Source: a virus. Taken from it: a stretch of 56,488 bases of DNA. Below, in pieces: positions 30,102 to 39,000 of this stretch. The notes beneath the pieces are model-generated. The model worked only from the letters and a program-made list of their open reading frames with translations, was not told where the DNA came from and did no database searches. The stretch covers positions 1 to 56,488 of the IMG/VR virus record IMGVR_UViG_3300044673_000143; one strand, written 5' to 3'. The translations under genes were made by a program, and so were the position numbers. Position 1 is the stretch's first letter, and every line of letters starts with the position of its first letter.

Positions 30102-31136
30102 TTAAAAACCCTCGTCTTCATCCGCGGGGACGGTTTCGAGTAGTGGTCTATCCTCGATCATCGCGTCGATTTCCGCGGATACTTGGGGATTAATCTCGTT
30201 CCCGACGATCTCCGCTTCGGTGAAATTAACTCGATCCTTTAACAGGGAATTGACCGTATCAAAATACTCTCGCTTGGTTGTACAGCGATCGGCTATTAGG
30301 GTCGCTTCCGATAGCGACATCCCCTGTTTGACCGCCCACTGAATCCCGTCTTTTTTGCTAGATGCCCACTCGTTCCCGTTGGACGCGGGTAACGCTTTTT
30401 GCTGTCCCGAAGAAGGCAGTTCGGGGCGGGAAGGCTCGCCCGTGAACTGTTGGAAAGCGCGGGTTTCAATGACTTGCAAAACTTTGGCGGCGCGATCGGG
30501 ATGAACGCGGATCGAGAGTAGATTAAAAGTCTTTCTTCCCCGTTTTCCGTCCGGGAGAGGATAGGAAAGTTCCCGCGGCCCGCGCTCTAGTAGGAAAGGA
30601 ATCCCGGTCAGACTCCCCGCGGCGGTTTCCACGGCTAGAAGTTGTTCGGTTAGTCCGATGATGTCCCATTTTGAATGGGTTTCGACCTCGAAATAGCCCA
30701 TCTCCCCGAGCTTCGGTAATACGACGTGCAGTCTTCCTACTTGCTTACACTCGCACGTCCCGAAATTGCCGTCAGCCCCTTCTATTAGTTTCTTGCAGGG
30801 TAGGGGACGGGTAGCGATAATTTTTCCTTTTTCCTCGTAAAGTACGCGGGTTTCTTCGTCGCATCGGGTAACGATCGAGGACTTGCCCCATTCTTCCATC
30901 CACGCGGGAAAAACTTGTTCGACGGAAGCGAACGGGAGAAGGCAGTCGAGTTGATCTGGTTCTTTCCCGTAGACTCGGGTGAATTTTTCGTTAATCCCGT
31001 CGATGTCGGAATCGACGCGAAAATAGGTTAGATCCGAACCCGGTCGGTTACTTCCCGCTTTTTTCTCGTCTCCCTTACGGATTTTTCCGAGCATCGGAAA
31101 TCGGGCGTTTCTAGTGGTCAAAGATTTAATAGGCAT
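30102..31136 (-). CDS. Gp3-like protein (phage recombination directionality factor family)
   Basis: A 344-residue protein. The central part (about 85-165) has a cysteine pattern, R-P-L-P-C-K-K-L ... F-G-T-C-E-C-K-Q-V-G-R-L-H-V-V-L-P, followed by G-Y-F-E-V-E-T-H-S-K-W-D-I, which I recognise from the Gp3-like family named after the phiC31 recombination directionality factor. The C-terminal third is a low-complexity linker and a small helical domain. In temperate phages with tyrosine integrases the family's role is unclear and may be in DNA replication or repair. The gene lies early in the operon from promoter C. Confidence 0.5.
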   Translation of the reverse strand: MPIKSLTTRNARFPMLGKIRKGDEKKAGSNRPGSDLTYFRVDSDIDGINEKFTRVYGKEPDQLDCLLPFASVEQVFPAWMEEWGKSSIVTRCDEETRVLYEEKGKIIATRPLPCKKLIEGADGNFGTCECKQVGRLHVVLPKLGEMGYFEVETHSKWDIIGLTEQLLAVETAAGSLTGIPFLLERGPRELSYPLPDGKRGRKTFNLLSIRVHPDRAAKVLQVIETRAFQQFTGEPSRPELPSSGQQKALPASNGNEWASSKKDGIQWAVKQGMSLSEATLIADRCTTKREYFDTVNSLLKDRVNFTEAEIVGNEINPQVSAEIDAMIEDRPLLETVPADEDEGF

Positions 31137-31153
31137 TGTTTTTCTGAATAAAA

Positions 31154-31468
31154 CTAAAACGGAATATCGTCGGAAACTTCCCCGATCTTGAAACCCATTG
31201 CCTCGCCGCTAACAACCGAGGGGAATTCGTCAATAGGCTTGCCGTAAAAATACTTTTTCACGGACGGGCAAGTAATATCGTGGGCGGCGGTCACTCGCTT
31301 TGCCTCTGTCAGCACTCGCTCCCGCGCCTGTTCGATAAGAAGCTCGGCGCAAGCCTCGTGATCTTCCCCCTCGGTTTTGGCGTGAATAAATACGCCTAAC
31401 TCTAAAGATTCAAAGTTCCCTAGGTTAAATTTTTGAGTATAGGAAACTGAAACGTTCTCTACGATCAT
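31154..31468 (-). CDS. conserved small early phage protein
   Basis: A 104-residue protein and the first gene after promoter C. ATG 31468 follows GAGAGGACAA, so it is preferred over the upstream in-frame start at 31489. The N-terminus K-F-N-L-G-N-F-E-S-L-E-L-G and the following Glu-rich helix are found, as I recall, in small phage proteins near recombination genes. No biochemical role is known to me. Confidence 0.6.
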   Translation of the reverse strand: MIVENVSVSYTQKFNLGNFESLELGVFIHAKTEGEDHEACAELLIEQARERVLTEAKRVTAAHDITCPSVKKYFYGKPIDEFPSVVSGEAMGFKIGEVSDDIPF

Positions 31469-31506
31469 TTGTCCTCTCGCTACTAACAAAAGTGTAACTT
31501 ACTTAA

Positions 31507-31535
31507 ATCCTATCAATCCTTTCTTGAATTGTCAA
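31507..31535 (-). promoter_or_regulatory. promoter C, TTGACA-17-TAGGAT
   Basis: Minus-strand TTGACA at 31530-31535 and TAGGAT at 31507-31512 with a 17-base spacer, in the TTTACTTGACAATTCAAGAA block shared with promoters A and B. It drives the early operon toward 27.2 kb. Confidence 0.8.
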
Positions 31536-31658
31536 GTAAATCCCCAAAATAAAGATCCCCTTATCCAATTGCGAGAGGACGCGGGAAACCGCGGGGGATC
31601 TGGATCGAGTTTAGCCGGATCGGGGGAAGAGTGTCAAGGTAGGGGGAAGGGTTAGGAG

Positions 31659-31747
31659 TGTTATCCGATGTTAGGGGAGTTAATAACATAGGGAAAGTAT
31701 TGATATATATAGGATCTAACTTTTTGTTATTGTTGTTTCCCCGATCC
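31659..31747 (+). repeat. bipartite palindrome element, copy L1
   Basis: TGTTAT (31659), then the palindrome-like site TGTTAGGGGAGTTAATAACA (31669-31688), 34 bases, TTTGTTAT (31723-31730), ten bases, and CCGATCC (31741-31747). It forms an inverted pair with copy R1 in the same intergenic region. The 31.47-31.94 kb gap has no convincing gene. Confidence 0.8.
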
Positions 31748-31831
31748 TCGACTCTCGTTTTTTCTCTACGGAAATCCTTCATCCTAGCGGACGACCTCGC
31801 TTATCCCCGATCTCGATCTCTTTTTTGTCTA

Positions 31832-31930
31832 GGATCGGGCGAACGTTCATAACAAAAACCTAGAACCCCCTCCCTGTAGACGTTTCGGGGTGTTATGGAC
31901 TCTCTAACACCGGGAGAGGAAAAGATAACA
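31832..31930 (-). repeat. bipartite palindrome element, copy R1 (inverted)
   Basis: Read on the minus strand: TGTTAT (31930-31925), TGTTAGAGAGTCCATAACA (31909-31891), 34 bases, TTTGTTAT (31856-31849), ten bases, CCGATCC (31838-31832). Mirror image of L1 with identical internal spacing. Promoter E begins 12 bases to its right. Confidence 0.8.
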
Positions 31931-31942
31931 GAAACTTTTTAC

Positions 31943-31971
31943 TTGACAACTCCGATCGGGATCGATAAGAT
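31943..31971 (+). promoter_or_regulatory. promoter E, TTGACA-17-TAAGAT, plus strand
   Basis: TTGACA (31943-31948), 17 bases, TAAGAT (31966-31971), again preceded by TTTAC and followed by A. It is the only member of this promoter family on the plus strand and drives the small operon at 32.0-32.5 kb. Confidence 0.75.
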
Positions 31972-31988
31972 AGGGGTACGAGCGAATG

Positions 31989-32080
31989 AATCTCTATTAG
32001 GGATTGAAATGAATAAGTCTGGGCTTAATGTCGAAAGCTATTTCATTCCCCGCGCCCCGAATAAATCCCTATTAGGGATA
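31989..32080 (+). repeat. two palindromes in the leader of the plus-strand operon
   Basis: AATCTCTATTAGGGATT (31989-32005) and AATCCCTATTAGGGATA (32064-32080) are near copies of one palindrome, 75 bases apart and downstream of promoter E. They may be operators. The first also supplies the AGGGA before the possible ATG at 32011. Confidence 0.55.
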
Positions 32081-32116
32081 CCCCGAATCCGAGTAGGGGA
32101 AAGTTTTGAGTCATGA
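32011..32116 (+). CDS. possible 34-residue leader peptide
   Basis: A short frame from ATG 32011, with AGGGA five bases upstream, whose TGA overlaps the ATG of the next gene (ATGA). Because promoter E lies just upstream, a longer version starting before it is excluded. The second palindrome is read as K-S-L-L-G-I-P. This could be a translated leader for coupling rather than a functional protein. Confidence 0.3.
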
Positions 32117-32313
32117 TTGAATTAAAAGCGTCCCGTAGTCTCGATGTGTTACCCGGTCGCGCGCTAGTCGCAAGCATTAAAGGAGAAATTCCCCGTGGAA
32201 CTATCTTTTTGTGGGATGGAGTCCCCACGGATACCGAGATCGAGGTACAGGAGAAAGAGTCGGGGAAAAAATACTTTATCTCTGTTCACCAGACTGTATT
32301 AGAGGAGATCTAA
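32113..32313 (+). CDS. hypothetical protein, 66 residues
   Basis: A small strand-rich protein (M-I-E-L-K-A-S-R-S-L-D-V-L-P-G-R-A-L-V-A-S-I-K-G; E-I-E-V-Q-E-K-E-S-G-K-K-Y-F-I near the end) in the plus-strand operon after promoter E. It is three bases from its downstream partner. The transcript opposes the tail operon. Function unknown; the early-type promoter makes host-takeover or regulation plausible. Confidence 0.55.
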   Translation: MIELKASRSLDVLPGRALVASIKGEIPRGTIFLWDGVPTDTEIEVQEKESGKKYFISVHQTVLEEI

Positions 32314-32316
32314 GCT

Positions 32317-32517
32317 ATGAGTAGAGAAAGATCGATCGCCGAACAACTCGGTAAAAAACACGGCTATCGCCCCGAGTTAGTACTGGAATGGTGCAAGGCA
32401 AAAGGGGATGAATCCTTGTCGGATAAAGAACTGTCCGATAAATGGAATCGAGACTTAGAAAAGTCTAGTAGAGCGATCCAGTACGCTTATAATGGAACAG
32501 ATCTTTTGTCCGCTTAA
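32317..32517 (+). CDS. hypothetical protein, 66 residues
   Basis: ATG 32317 is preceded by AGGAG at ten bases. A charged helical protein (I-A-E-Q-L-G-K-K-H-G-Y-R-P-E-L-V-L-E-W-C-K) that could hold a small helix-turn-helix. Its stop overlaps the stop of the converging tail-tip gene by four bases, with no terminator between them. Confidence 0.55.
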   Translation: MSRERSIAEQLGKKHGYRPELVLEWCKAKGDESLSDKELSDKWNRDLEKSSRAIQYAYNGTDLLSA

Positions 32518-35411
32518 ATACTAACCCCTAGCGCCTCTTTAAAGGTTACGGGGTAACTCGAATTCTGAAAAACCCGCACAACATACGACGGACGAGGAGA
32601 ACCCCAATCGGCCGCTTGTTGCGTCGCGGTATACGTGACCGATCGCTCTCCCGCCCCGGTCGCGAACTCGCGTTTTACCGCGTCGCCATCGTAAATTCTG
32701 ACCGTGTAAGTATCTAGTTCTCCCGCGGCGTAGGGAATATCGATATAATCCGTCCAACGCCCGTTTAAGCGCGTTCTACGATACCACGAGATAATCACAT
32801 CTCCCCCGCTCCGTTCCGAGGTCACGACCGCCGGGAACGGTTTGACGCTCTCCAATTTGACGGCGTGGATCGTCTCGGTATCGACTTCCGTTTCCGCGAG
32901 TCCGTCCGGCACGACTTTAAGGTGTAATTCACGGTTCACGTCGAACGTATCGACGGGTAAGCGAACGAGGTAATCGGTGAGGAGTACGAACCTTTCACCG
33001 ATCGCGTGATTATCGATAAAAGCCTCGGTTCCCTTTAGCCCGCGGATCGTGTAGGAAATATCGAAGGTGAGCGGACTGTTCGAGACGATTTCCGCGTTTT
33101 TAAAAGCGAGAATTTCGCCCGTGGAAAACCAGCCGAGTTGTTTTCCCGATAGGAATTTTTCGAGCGTTACCGGCTCTATCTCGCCCGAGTCCATCCGTAC
33201 CCGAATCCAATTGAAGTCATCGATAAACGCGGGCGAGGAATTATTGAAATTCGCGCTAAAGCTTAATACCGTTCCCGTTACGCTCTCGCCCGTGATGGCG
33301 GTAGCGAGATCGTAACTTTCCCCGCCATCCTCGGAATAGAATAGCGCGCCGGCGCGGTAGTCCGCGTCTCCCTCGATCGCCACGTAGATCCCGAGATCCG
33401 CGTCCGAGGATTCGATCGGGGGACACTCAATAACGATCGCCGTAGCGGAACCGTAGCCCGCGGGGTTTTCCTCGGACTCGAACGGGTTATTAACCGTAAT
33501 ATCGGGCAGGAAATCGCTCGTGATCTCGTCTATCCCCGAGCAGTCGGTAACAACTCCCCAAGTAGAATTATCGGCTAGTCCGTATTGAGTATCTTGCGTG
33601 AATATTAGATTATCGTCCGCGTCGTAGATCCTGAGTTCGGTTGTCGGGGTCGGGGATACCTGCCCGAGGGGGAGGGTTGTCTCGAATCTTAAGGGCGCGC
33701 GGTAGGAAATAATCGGACTAAATACCGTCCCCCTTTCGATGCGAGTGCGATTTGTATAGTAACTTGTATCGATCTCTTGCCCGTCTTGAGTTCGGACAAT
33801 TCTGAACTGTTGCACTTCCCGACCGCGCCAATCTTCCGAGGGGGGCGAGGATACTCCCGCTCCGACCCCGATCCATTGCCCGTCTCCGAAAGGGAGAAGG
33901 TAGCTCGCGCCGGAACCGGTAAAAACATTCGAGGGCGCGTTACTATCCCACGATCGGAAGAATCGGGGAAAAGCTATCGGGCCGGAGATCGGCGGTGTGG
34001 TTGTCGTGTTAGTAATACTGTAGTATTCCTGTCCGTTCGGGAAATAGCTAGTGATGCGCGTTGTAGCGGTAACGCTATACAATGTTTCCGGTTCGATGGC
34101 GGGAGGGGGCGCGTCTGTATTGAACGAGTGCAGATCGAGAACGGCGATATGCTTGCACTCGCTCGAAAACCCCTGAAACCGAGTAGCTTCTAGTTCGATC
34201 AGGTATCCCGCCCCTCGGGTTTTTTTCGTGATCTGCAAAACTTCTCGATGGAAAAGCCGATCGCTGTCGGACGAGATTAGATCCCCGACCGCGAGATCGT
34301 CCCACGCGGGCAGTAGGAACATTTTCGAGAGCGTTTTCGATTGCGTTCTGCCGAGAAAAAGAACGCGCGAGGCGAGAGTAGTGAAAAGATTATCGGTAGA
34401 GATCAACCTAGTTTGAATCGTTAGCTCGTTCTCGTGCCTCGCCGATGGATCTTTTGCCGTGACCGAGATGTTATCGTAATCCTTGAGAACGTTCGATCCG
34501 CTCACCGTGACCGCGCTAGGTATCTCTCGAAAATGCGTTTGTTTTATCTCGTAAAGATCGATCGGGCGATCGCCGAATTTTTTAGCCCCGAGGGATAGTT
34601 TCGGGATCGACTCTACCCCGCTCGATGTTCGCTGTTGCTTAAAAATGATCTTATCTTTCGTCTCTCGGGTTATCAGGAAAAACGCCCGTAATAATTCCCC
34701 GATCTGATCGGCGAAAGACGTTCCCTCGAATAGTAGATCGAATCCCTCGATCTGCATATTATCGGGAACCCCGCTAACGTCGATCTTGTTTTCCGCTATC
34801 CCGGCGATCTTGCAGACTTTTCTTAGAATATCCCTAATCTTCGGATTCTCCCCGCCTTCCCCCACTACTTCCACGTCGATTTTCGGGAATCCGTTGCCGT
34901 TGAATTCGGCGAGCGGGTAGTTGTTAAAAACTAGATAACTCCATCCCGTGAACGCGGGTACGGGGTTCGTTTCGTTCGCTTGAATTACCGACGATGGCGA
35001 GGTTTGGTTTCCGGTGTAGATCGTGCAACACTCTAGGAATTTCTGACTTTTCTTGTCGTTCGAGCCGTGGGTATAGACGAGAATCCCGTTCATCCAGACG
35101 CGGCGCACGTACTCGATCTCTCGGGCGATCGGGTAAGCGGCCGTGAGGAAATAAGTAAAAGTTTCGGTTTTTTGCCCGCCTTTCCCGCCGCGCTTTTTTC
35201 GCTTTTCCTTGAGCTTCAAGCCCCACATCATTTTTAACCCTTCTTTCTCTACCCGTCCGAACGGGAGAGAGAGGGAAAAGCCGTATTCCGCCTCGGGGAT
35301 ACCCGTATCCTCGATTTTGCCCTGTCGCTGACGCGGGGGCGACGGGGCGAGTACCGCGGTTAGTACGCTTGTTGCGATCCCGATCGCCACGGGAATTAAA
35401 AAGGCGGCCAT
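32514..35411 (-). CDS. tail-tip protein, GTA gp15/host-specificity type
   Basis: A 965-residue protein. A hydrophobic N-terminus (A-A-F-L-I-P-V-A-I-G-I-A-T-S-V-L) with P-S-P-P-R-Q is followed by L-P-F-G-R-V and G-G-Q-K-T-E-T-F-T-Y-F-L-T-A-A-Y, features of the phage tail-tip protein family that includes GTA gp15. Later regions are beta-rich with fibronectin-like strands (about 840-960: W-T-D-Y-I-D-I-P-Y ... Y-T-V-R-I-Y-D-G). It caps the tail and contacts the host surface. It directly follows the NlpC/P60 gene, as in gene transfer agents. Confidence 0.7.
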   Translation of the reverse strand: MAAFLIPVAIGIATSVLTAVLAPSPPRQRQGKIEDTGIPEAEYGFSLSLPFGRVEKEGLKMMWGLKLKEKRKKRGGKGGQKTETFTYFLTAAYPIAREIEYVRRVWMNGILVYTHGSNDKKSQKFLECCTIYTGNQTSPSSVIQANETNPVPAFTGWSYLVFNNYPLAEFNGNGFPKIDVEVVGEGGENPKIRDILRKVCKIAGIAENKIDVSGVPDNMQIEGFDLLFEGTSFADQIGELLRAFFLITRETKDKIIFKQQRTSSGVESIPKLSLGAKKFGDRPIDLYEIKQTHFREIPSAVTVSGSNVLKDYDNISVTAKDPSARHENELTIQTRLISTDNLFTTLASRVLFLGRTQSKTLSKMFLLPAWDDLAVGDLISSDSDRLFHREVLQITKKTRGAGYLIELEATRFQGFSSECKHIAVLDLHSFNTDAPPPAIEPETLYSVTATTRITSYFPNGQEYYSITNTTTTPPISGPIAFPRFFRSWDSNAPSNVFTGSGASYLLPFGDGQWIGVGAGVSSPPSEDWRGREVQQFRIVRTQDGQEIDTSYYTNRTRIERGTVFSPIISYRAPLRFETTLPLGQVSPTPTTELRIYDADDNLIFTQDTQYGLADNSTWGVVTDCSGIDEITSDFLPDITVNNPFESEENPAGYGSATAIVIECPPIESSDADLGIYVAIEGDADYRAGALFYSEDGGESYDLATAITGESVTGTVLSFSANFNNSSPAFIDDFNWIRVRMDSGEIEPVTLEKFLSGKQLGWFSTGEILAFKNAEIVSNSPLTFDISYTIRGLKGTEAFIDNHAIGERFVLLTDYLVRLPVDTFDVNRELHLKVVPDGLAETEVDTETIHAVKLESVKPFPAVVTSERSGGDVIISWYRRTRLNGRWTDYIDIPYAAGELDTYTVRIYDGDAVKREFATGAGERSVTYTATQQAADWGSPRPSYVVRVFQNSSYPVTFKEALGVSI

Positions 35412-35439
35412 GTTTTAAGGCGGAATACTAAAGTTTCTT

Positions 35440-35868
35440 TTAGTATTGTACCCGATAGATATAGGCGAGGGTTTTGATATATTCCGCGAGGTAGGAGCGG
35501 ATCACGCCCGAATCCATGTCCGCGTGGATCATCGCCCCTTCCCCCGCGTGGATCGCGACGTGGGTGATCACTCCCGCCCGCCGGAACGCGAGTATGTCCC
35601 CGGCGATCGGGGGGAAACTATCGATCCGGTACAGGTAACGATCGAGGGACTTCACGAGAAAATCGCTTCGGGGAATCCGCTCGTAATTTTCGAGCGCGAA
35701 ATCCTCGGGCAGAAAGCCGACGTTCCTGCCGACCCCGGCGAGGAACCCGACGCAATCGCACCCGATCCCTTTCTTGGACTGATTGCTATACCACGGAGTC
35801 CCGATCCACCCGATCGCCTCGATGACGATCCGATCACCGATTGGCGCAATAACAGGCGTGTTCACCAT
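35440..35868 (-). CDS. NlpC/P60 tail peptidase
   Basis: A cell-wall peptidase of GTA gp14 type that would open peptidoglycan for DNA entry. Numbered from an upstream in-frame Met at 35874, it has I-G-C-D-C-V-G-F-L with nucleophile Cys41, T-H-V-A-I-H (His105) and M-I-H-A-D (His117), the Cys-His-His layout of the family. ATG 35868 is preferred because GGAAG is seven bases upstream, versus one base for 35874. The start lies within the end of the 68-residue membrane protein gene. Confidence 0.8.
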   Translation of the reverse strand: MVNTPVIAPIGDRIVIEAIGWIGTPWYSNQSKKGIGCDCVGFLAGVGRNVGFLPEDFALENYERIPRSDFLVKSLDRYLYRIDSFPPIAGDILAFRRAGVITHVAIHAGEGAMIHADMDSGVIRSYLAEYIKTLAYIYRVQY

Positions 35869-36040
35869 TATCATTCTTCCGTGTAGAATCCATCGCTACC
35901 GAGTTTCGGTAGACAATGCAGTGATTTCCGTATAGAACCCGATCCCCCCGGCACGAATCGAGAAAAGTCAGCGCGGCCGCCCCCCCGAGAAATACCCCGA
36001 CGATCGCTAGAACCCGCTTTTTCTCCGATAGCTCGCTCAT
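35834..36040 (-). CDS. small membrane or lipoprotein-like protein
   Basis: A 68-residue protein starting in an ATGA overlap with the tape measure stop. A basic N-terminus (S-E-K-K-R) precedes one hydrophobic helix (V-L-A-I-V-G-V-F-L-G-G-A-A-A-L-T-F-L-D-S-C). The helix ends at a cysteine that could be lipidated, although F-L-D-S-C is not a standard lipobox. Two more cysteines sit at the C-terminus. It may act at tail attachment to the cell membrane, or in superinfection exclusion. Unknown. Confidence 0.5.
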   Translation of the reverse strand: MSELSEKKRVLAIVGVFLGGAAALTFLDSCRGDRVLYGNHCIVYRNSVAMDSTRKNDNGEHACYCANR

Positions 36041-39000
36041 CCGAAAAATCTCCTTTTTGTCCGCTCGTTCTGCGCGTTCTCGCGCTCTTTGAGTTGGGTT
36101 AGAGAATACCCCATATCGTTCCGCGATTCTATCGTGATGTTACTGACATTCGTGATCGCGAGAGAGCGATCGGAGGAAGAATTATTCGAGGTCGTGACAT
36201 TATAGCCGGTTCCCCCGACGAATCCCCCGCCGGCGTAATTTTTAACCGGCGCGTTTTTATATTCTAGATAGGATCTGGCCTCGTTCGCGGGGATAACGTA
36301 CTCGTCCTCGTTAGCCACGATCAGCCGGGGATTTCTTCCCCCGCTCATAGACCGCTCGCGCCGGAACGCGGAAACCATATTTTTCTCTACGGGCGCGTCG
36401 CCTCCGATTTTCCCGCCGGAACTAAAGAGGCTAAGTCCCGTTCCGAGGGAATAAGAGGACGCGCCCGTGAAAGATGTCGGGGCGAGCGACGCGAAAGACG
36501 ACGACCCCCCGGTAGCCCCGCCTATGATTCCCGAGACTAAAGCCCCGAGAATTCCCGATCCGAATCCCGATCCGCCCCCGGTCGGGACGGGTGACGCTTT
36601 CCCCCCTCCCCCGAAGATCTGCATTAGTAGTTGATTGGCCGCCATCTCCCCGATCTTCTGTAGGAAGTTGATCAGAACGTTTAGCATCTGTTGCAAGGTA
36701 TCCCGCCCGCCGGTGAACGCGGCCCGTAACAGATCCCCGAACGCCCCTACCGCGGGATTAGCCTCGATAAACGCGGACGCGAGATCGGCCTGTTGCATTT
36801 TATCGAGCGCGGCCGACATCTCCCCGAGTTTTTGCGGGGAAAGCGATCCCTCTTCCGCGTACCGCTTGAGTTCGAGGCGACGGCGCGCGAAGTCCGCTTC
36901 TATCCGGAGTTTTCGGGATTCCCCGGTATTGAACAGGTTCCCGAGGGGGTTCATCCGGTTACTCGCGTCGATACCGTCGGCGATCAGATTGTTGTAGCGT
37001 TCGAGAGCCGTCACCCGTTCTTCCTCGATCGCTCGGGTAGCGGCCGCGTCGCCCCGGATCTGCCCGTACTTGGCGAGTTGATCGTCGAGGGCTTTATAGC
37101 CTTCTAGGATAGCTAGATTCCGCTTGTTCTCCGCGGCGAGGGCGTTGAAAGCGTCATCGTTGCCGGTGTCTTTCAGTAGCCGCGCCCGCGTTTCTTCCGA
37201 GTTTTTAGCGAAACTATCGGTAAGTTGTCCGAGCGATCGGATCTGTGACTGGATACCCTCGCGCTGTTTCTCGATCTCGCGGTTCCCGTTGCGACGGGTC
37301 TGCTCGACTCTTTCCGAGAAAGTTAGATACCCTTTCGAGGAAAGCATTAGATCGGAGGAACTATCGCCCGTGTCCCTCAGTCCGATCTCGGCTTGAATCC
37401 GACTCTCTCGCGTCTGTAAGATCAATCCCGCGATCCGATCGAGGTTTTCCCGTCTCGCCCGTTCGAGCTTGAGTAAGTTTTCGGCCTTCTGATTCTCTAG
37501 CGTTCGTTCCCGGTTAATGCGGATCTGCGTGTCGAGTTCCCGCGCCCGATCGTAGTCGAACGAGGGCAGTGGGGCGAGCGGGATATTCGCCATCGGTTGA
37601 CCCGATAACGCTCCCGAGTATTTCGGAACGTTGCCCGCGTTGTAGTTCGCCCGTTCCTCGGGTGTAAGGGGCTGTAGATTCGGGTTGAGAACGGTGCGGG
37701 CGAATCCCTCCCAATTTTTATAAAGTCCCGAGCGCATCAGAAGACGATCGAATTCCGCCGATCCCGAGGTCTGAACCTGTTGCACTACCGAGGGATGTTG
37801 AATATTATCGGCGTTGACCGTCTCCCGGTACGTGCGGGTTTTCGGATCGTAGGTAGGCGAGGGATCGTATTTATAGATCTGTCCGTTGCCGTAGTCGATG
37901 TAATCCCCGCGCTGTAATGTTCGGGGATTGTTCGGGGTTCCCTGCCGCGTCGCCTCGGACTTCATCGCCCCGGCGTTACCCGCGCCCCCGATCGCCGGTG
38001 CTATTTTCGGGGATTTCCCGCCGGCGATCTCTCCCGATCGGGCGAGGAGTTTCTTGGAATTCTCCAGAATTCCCGCCCATATCTCGTTAAGCGACTTAAA
38101 TGTTAACTGCTGACGCTCGATCTCTTTAGCTATCTGTACCTGTTGCGTCCAGAAATCCCGTAGCTGTTTGAGGCGATTCCGTTCCGCGTCGTAGATCTGC
38201 TCTTGCAGATCCCGCAACTGTCGGGCGAACTGGATCGATTGATCTTGAATATCGAGCGGTTTTGTCCGCAATCCGTCCGCCTCTCCCTGAATCGACGCGA
38301 TTTCATCCCGGTACTGTAGGATTAGCTCGTCTATCTGTTTCTGTAGGGAATTCACGCCGGGGGTTCTACTCCCTAGCATCGATACCCGTAAACGTTGCCC
38401 CTCTAGGCTACGCTGACTCGCCCGAAATTCGTTCTCGGACTCGATAAGCGACCGCTGTAACCCGCGGATCATATCCCCGTAGGCTTCCCGGAATCCCCGC
38501 ACCTCGCGGGACGATTGAATCTGGAAATCCTCGATCGATACCCTCAGATCGACTATCTGTTTTTGAAGGTTCGTGTAGTAATCCACGAGATCGAAAGACT
38601 GATCCCGTAGGGATAGTTTCGCTTGCTCGATCTGAAGTTGGATTCGGGCGATATTCGCTTTAATTTCGAGGGGATCGCCCTTGAGTGTCCCATTAAGCTT
38701 CGATTGCTCGAACGCGAGTTGTTTGTAAAGTTTTCCGAGTTCGATCAGTGTTTGGTCGCGGGCGAAAGTCTTGACCTGACTCGATACGGTTCGGGATGTT
38801 AGCCCGATTAATTTGTTTGTCGCCTCGATCTCGATCGCCGTGGTCGCGTAGAATTCGGCGAGGTCGTTCTGCTGATCCCGTAGCGATAATCTCGTCCGGG
38901 CGATATTCGCTTTAATCCGGGCGATATTGGATTTAATCGGGAGGGGATCATCGACGTTAGCCGCGAGCCGTTCCTGCTCGATCGCCAGTTGCTTGTAAAG

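Noticed and set aside
31895-32116. 73-codon plus-strand gene
   Set aside because: Its start lies upstream of promoter E and inside element R1. Only the part from 32011 could be translated from that promoter.
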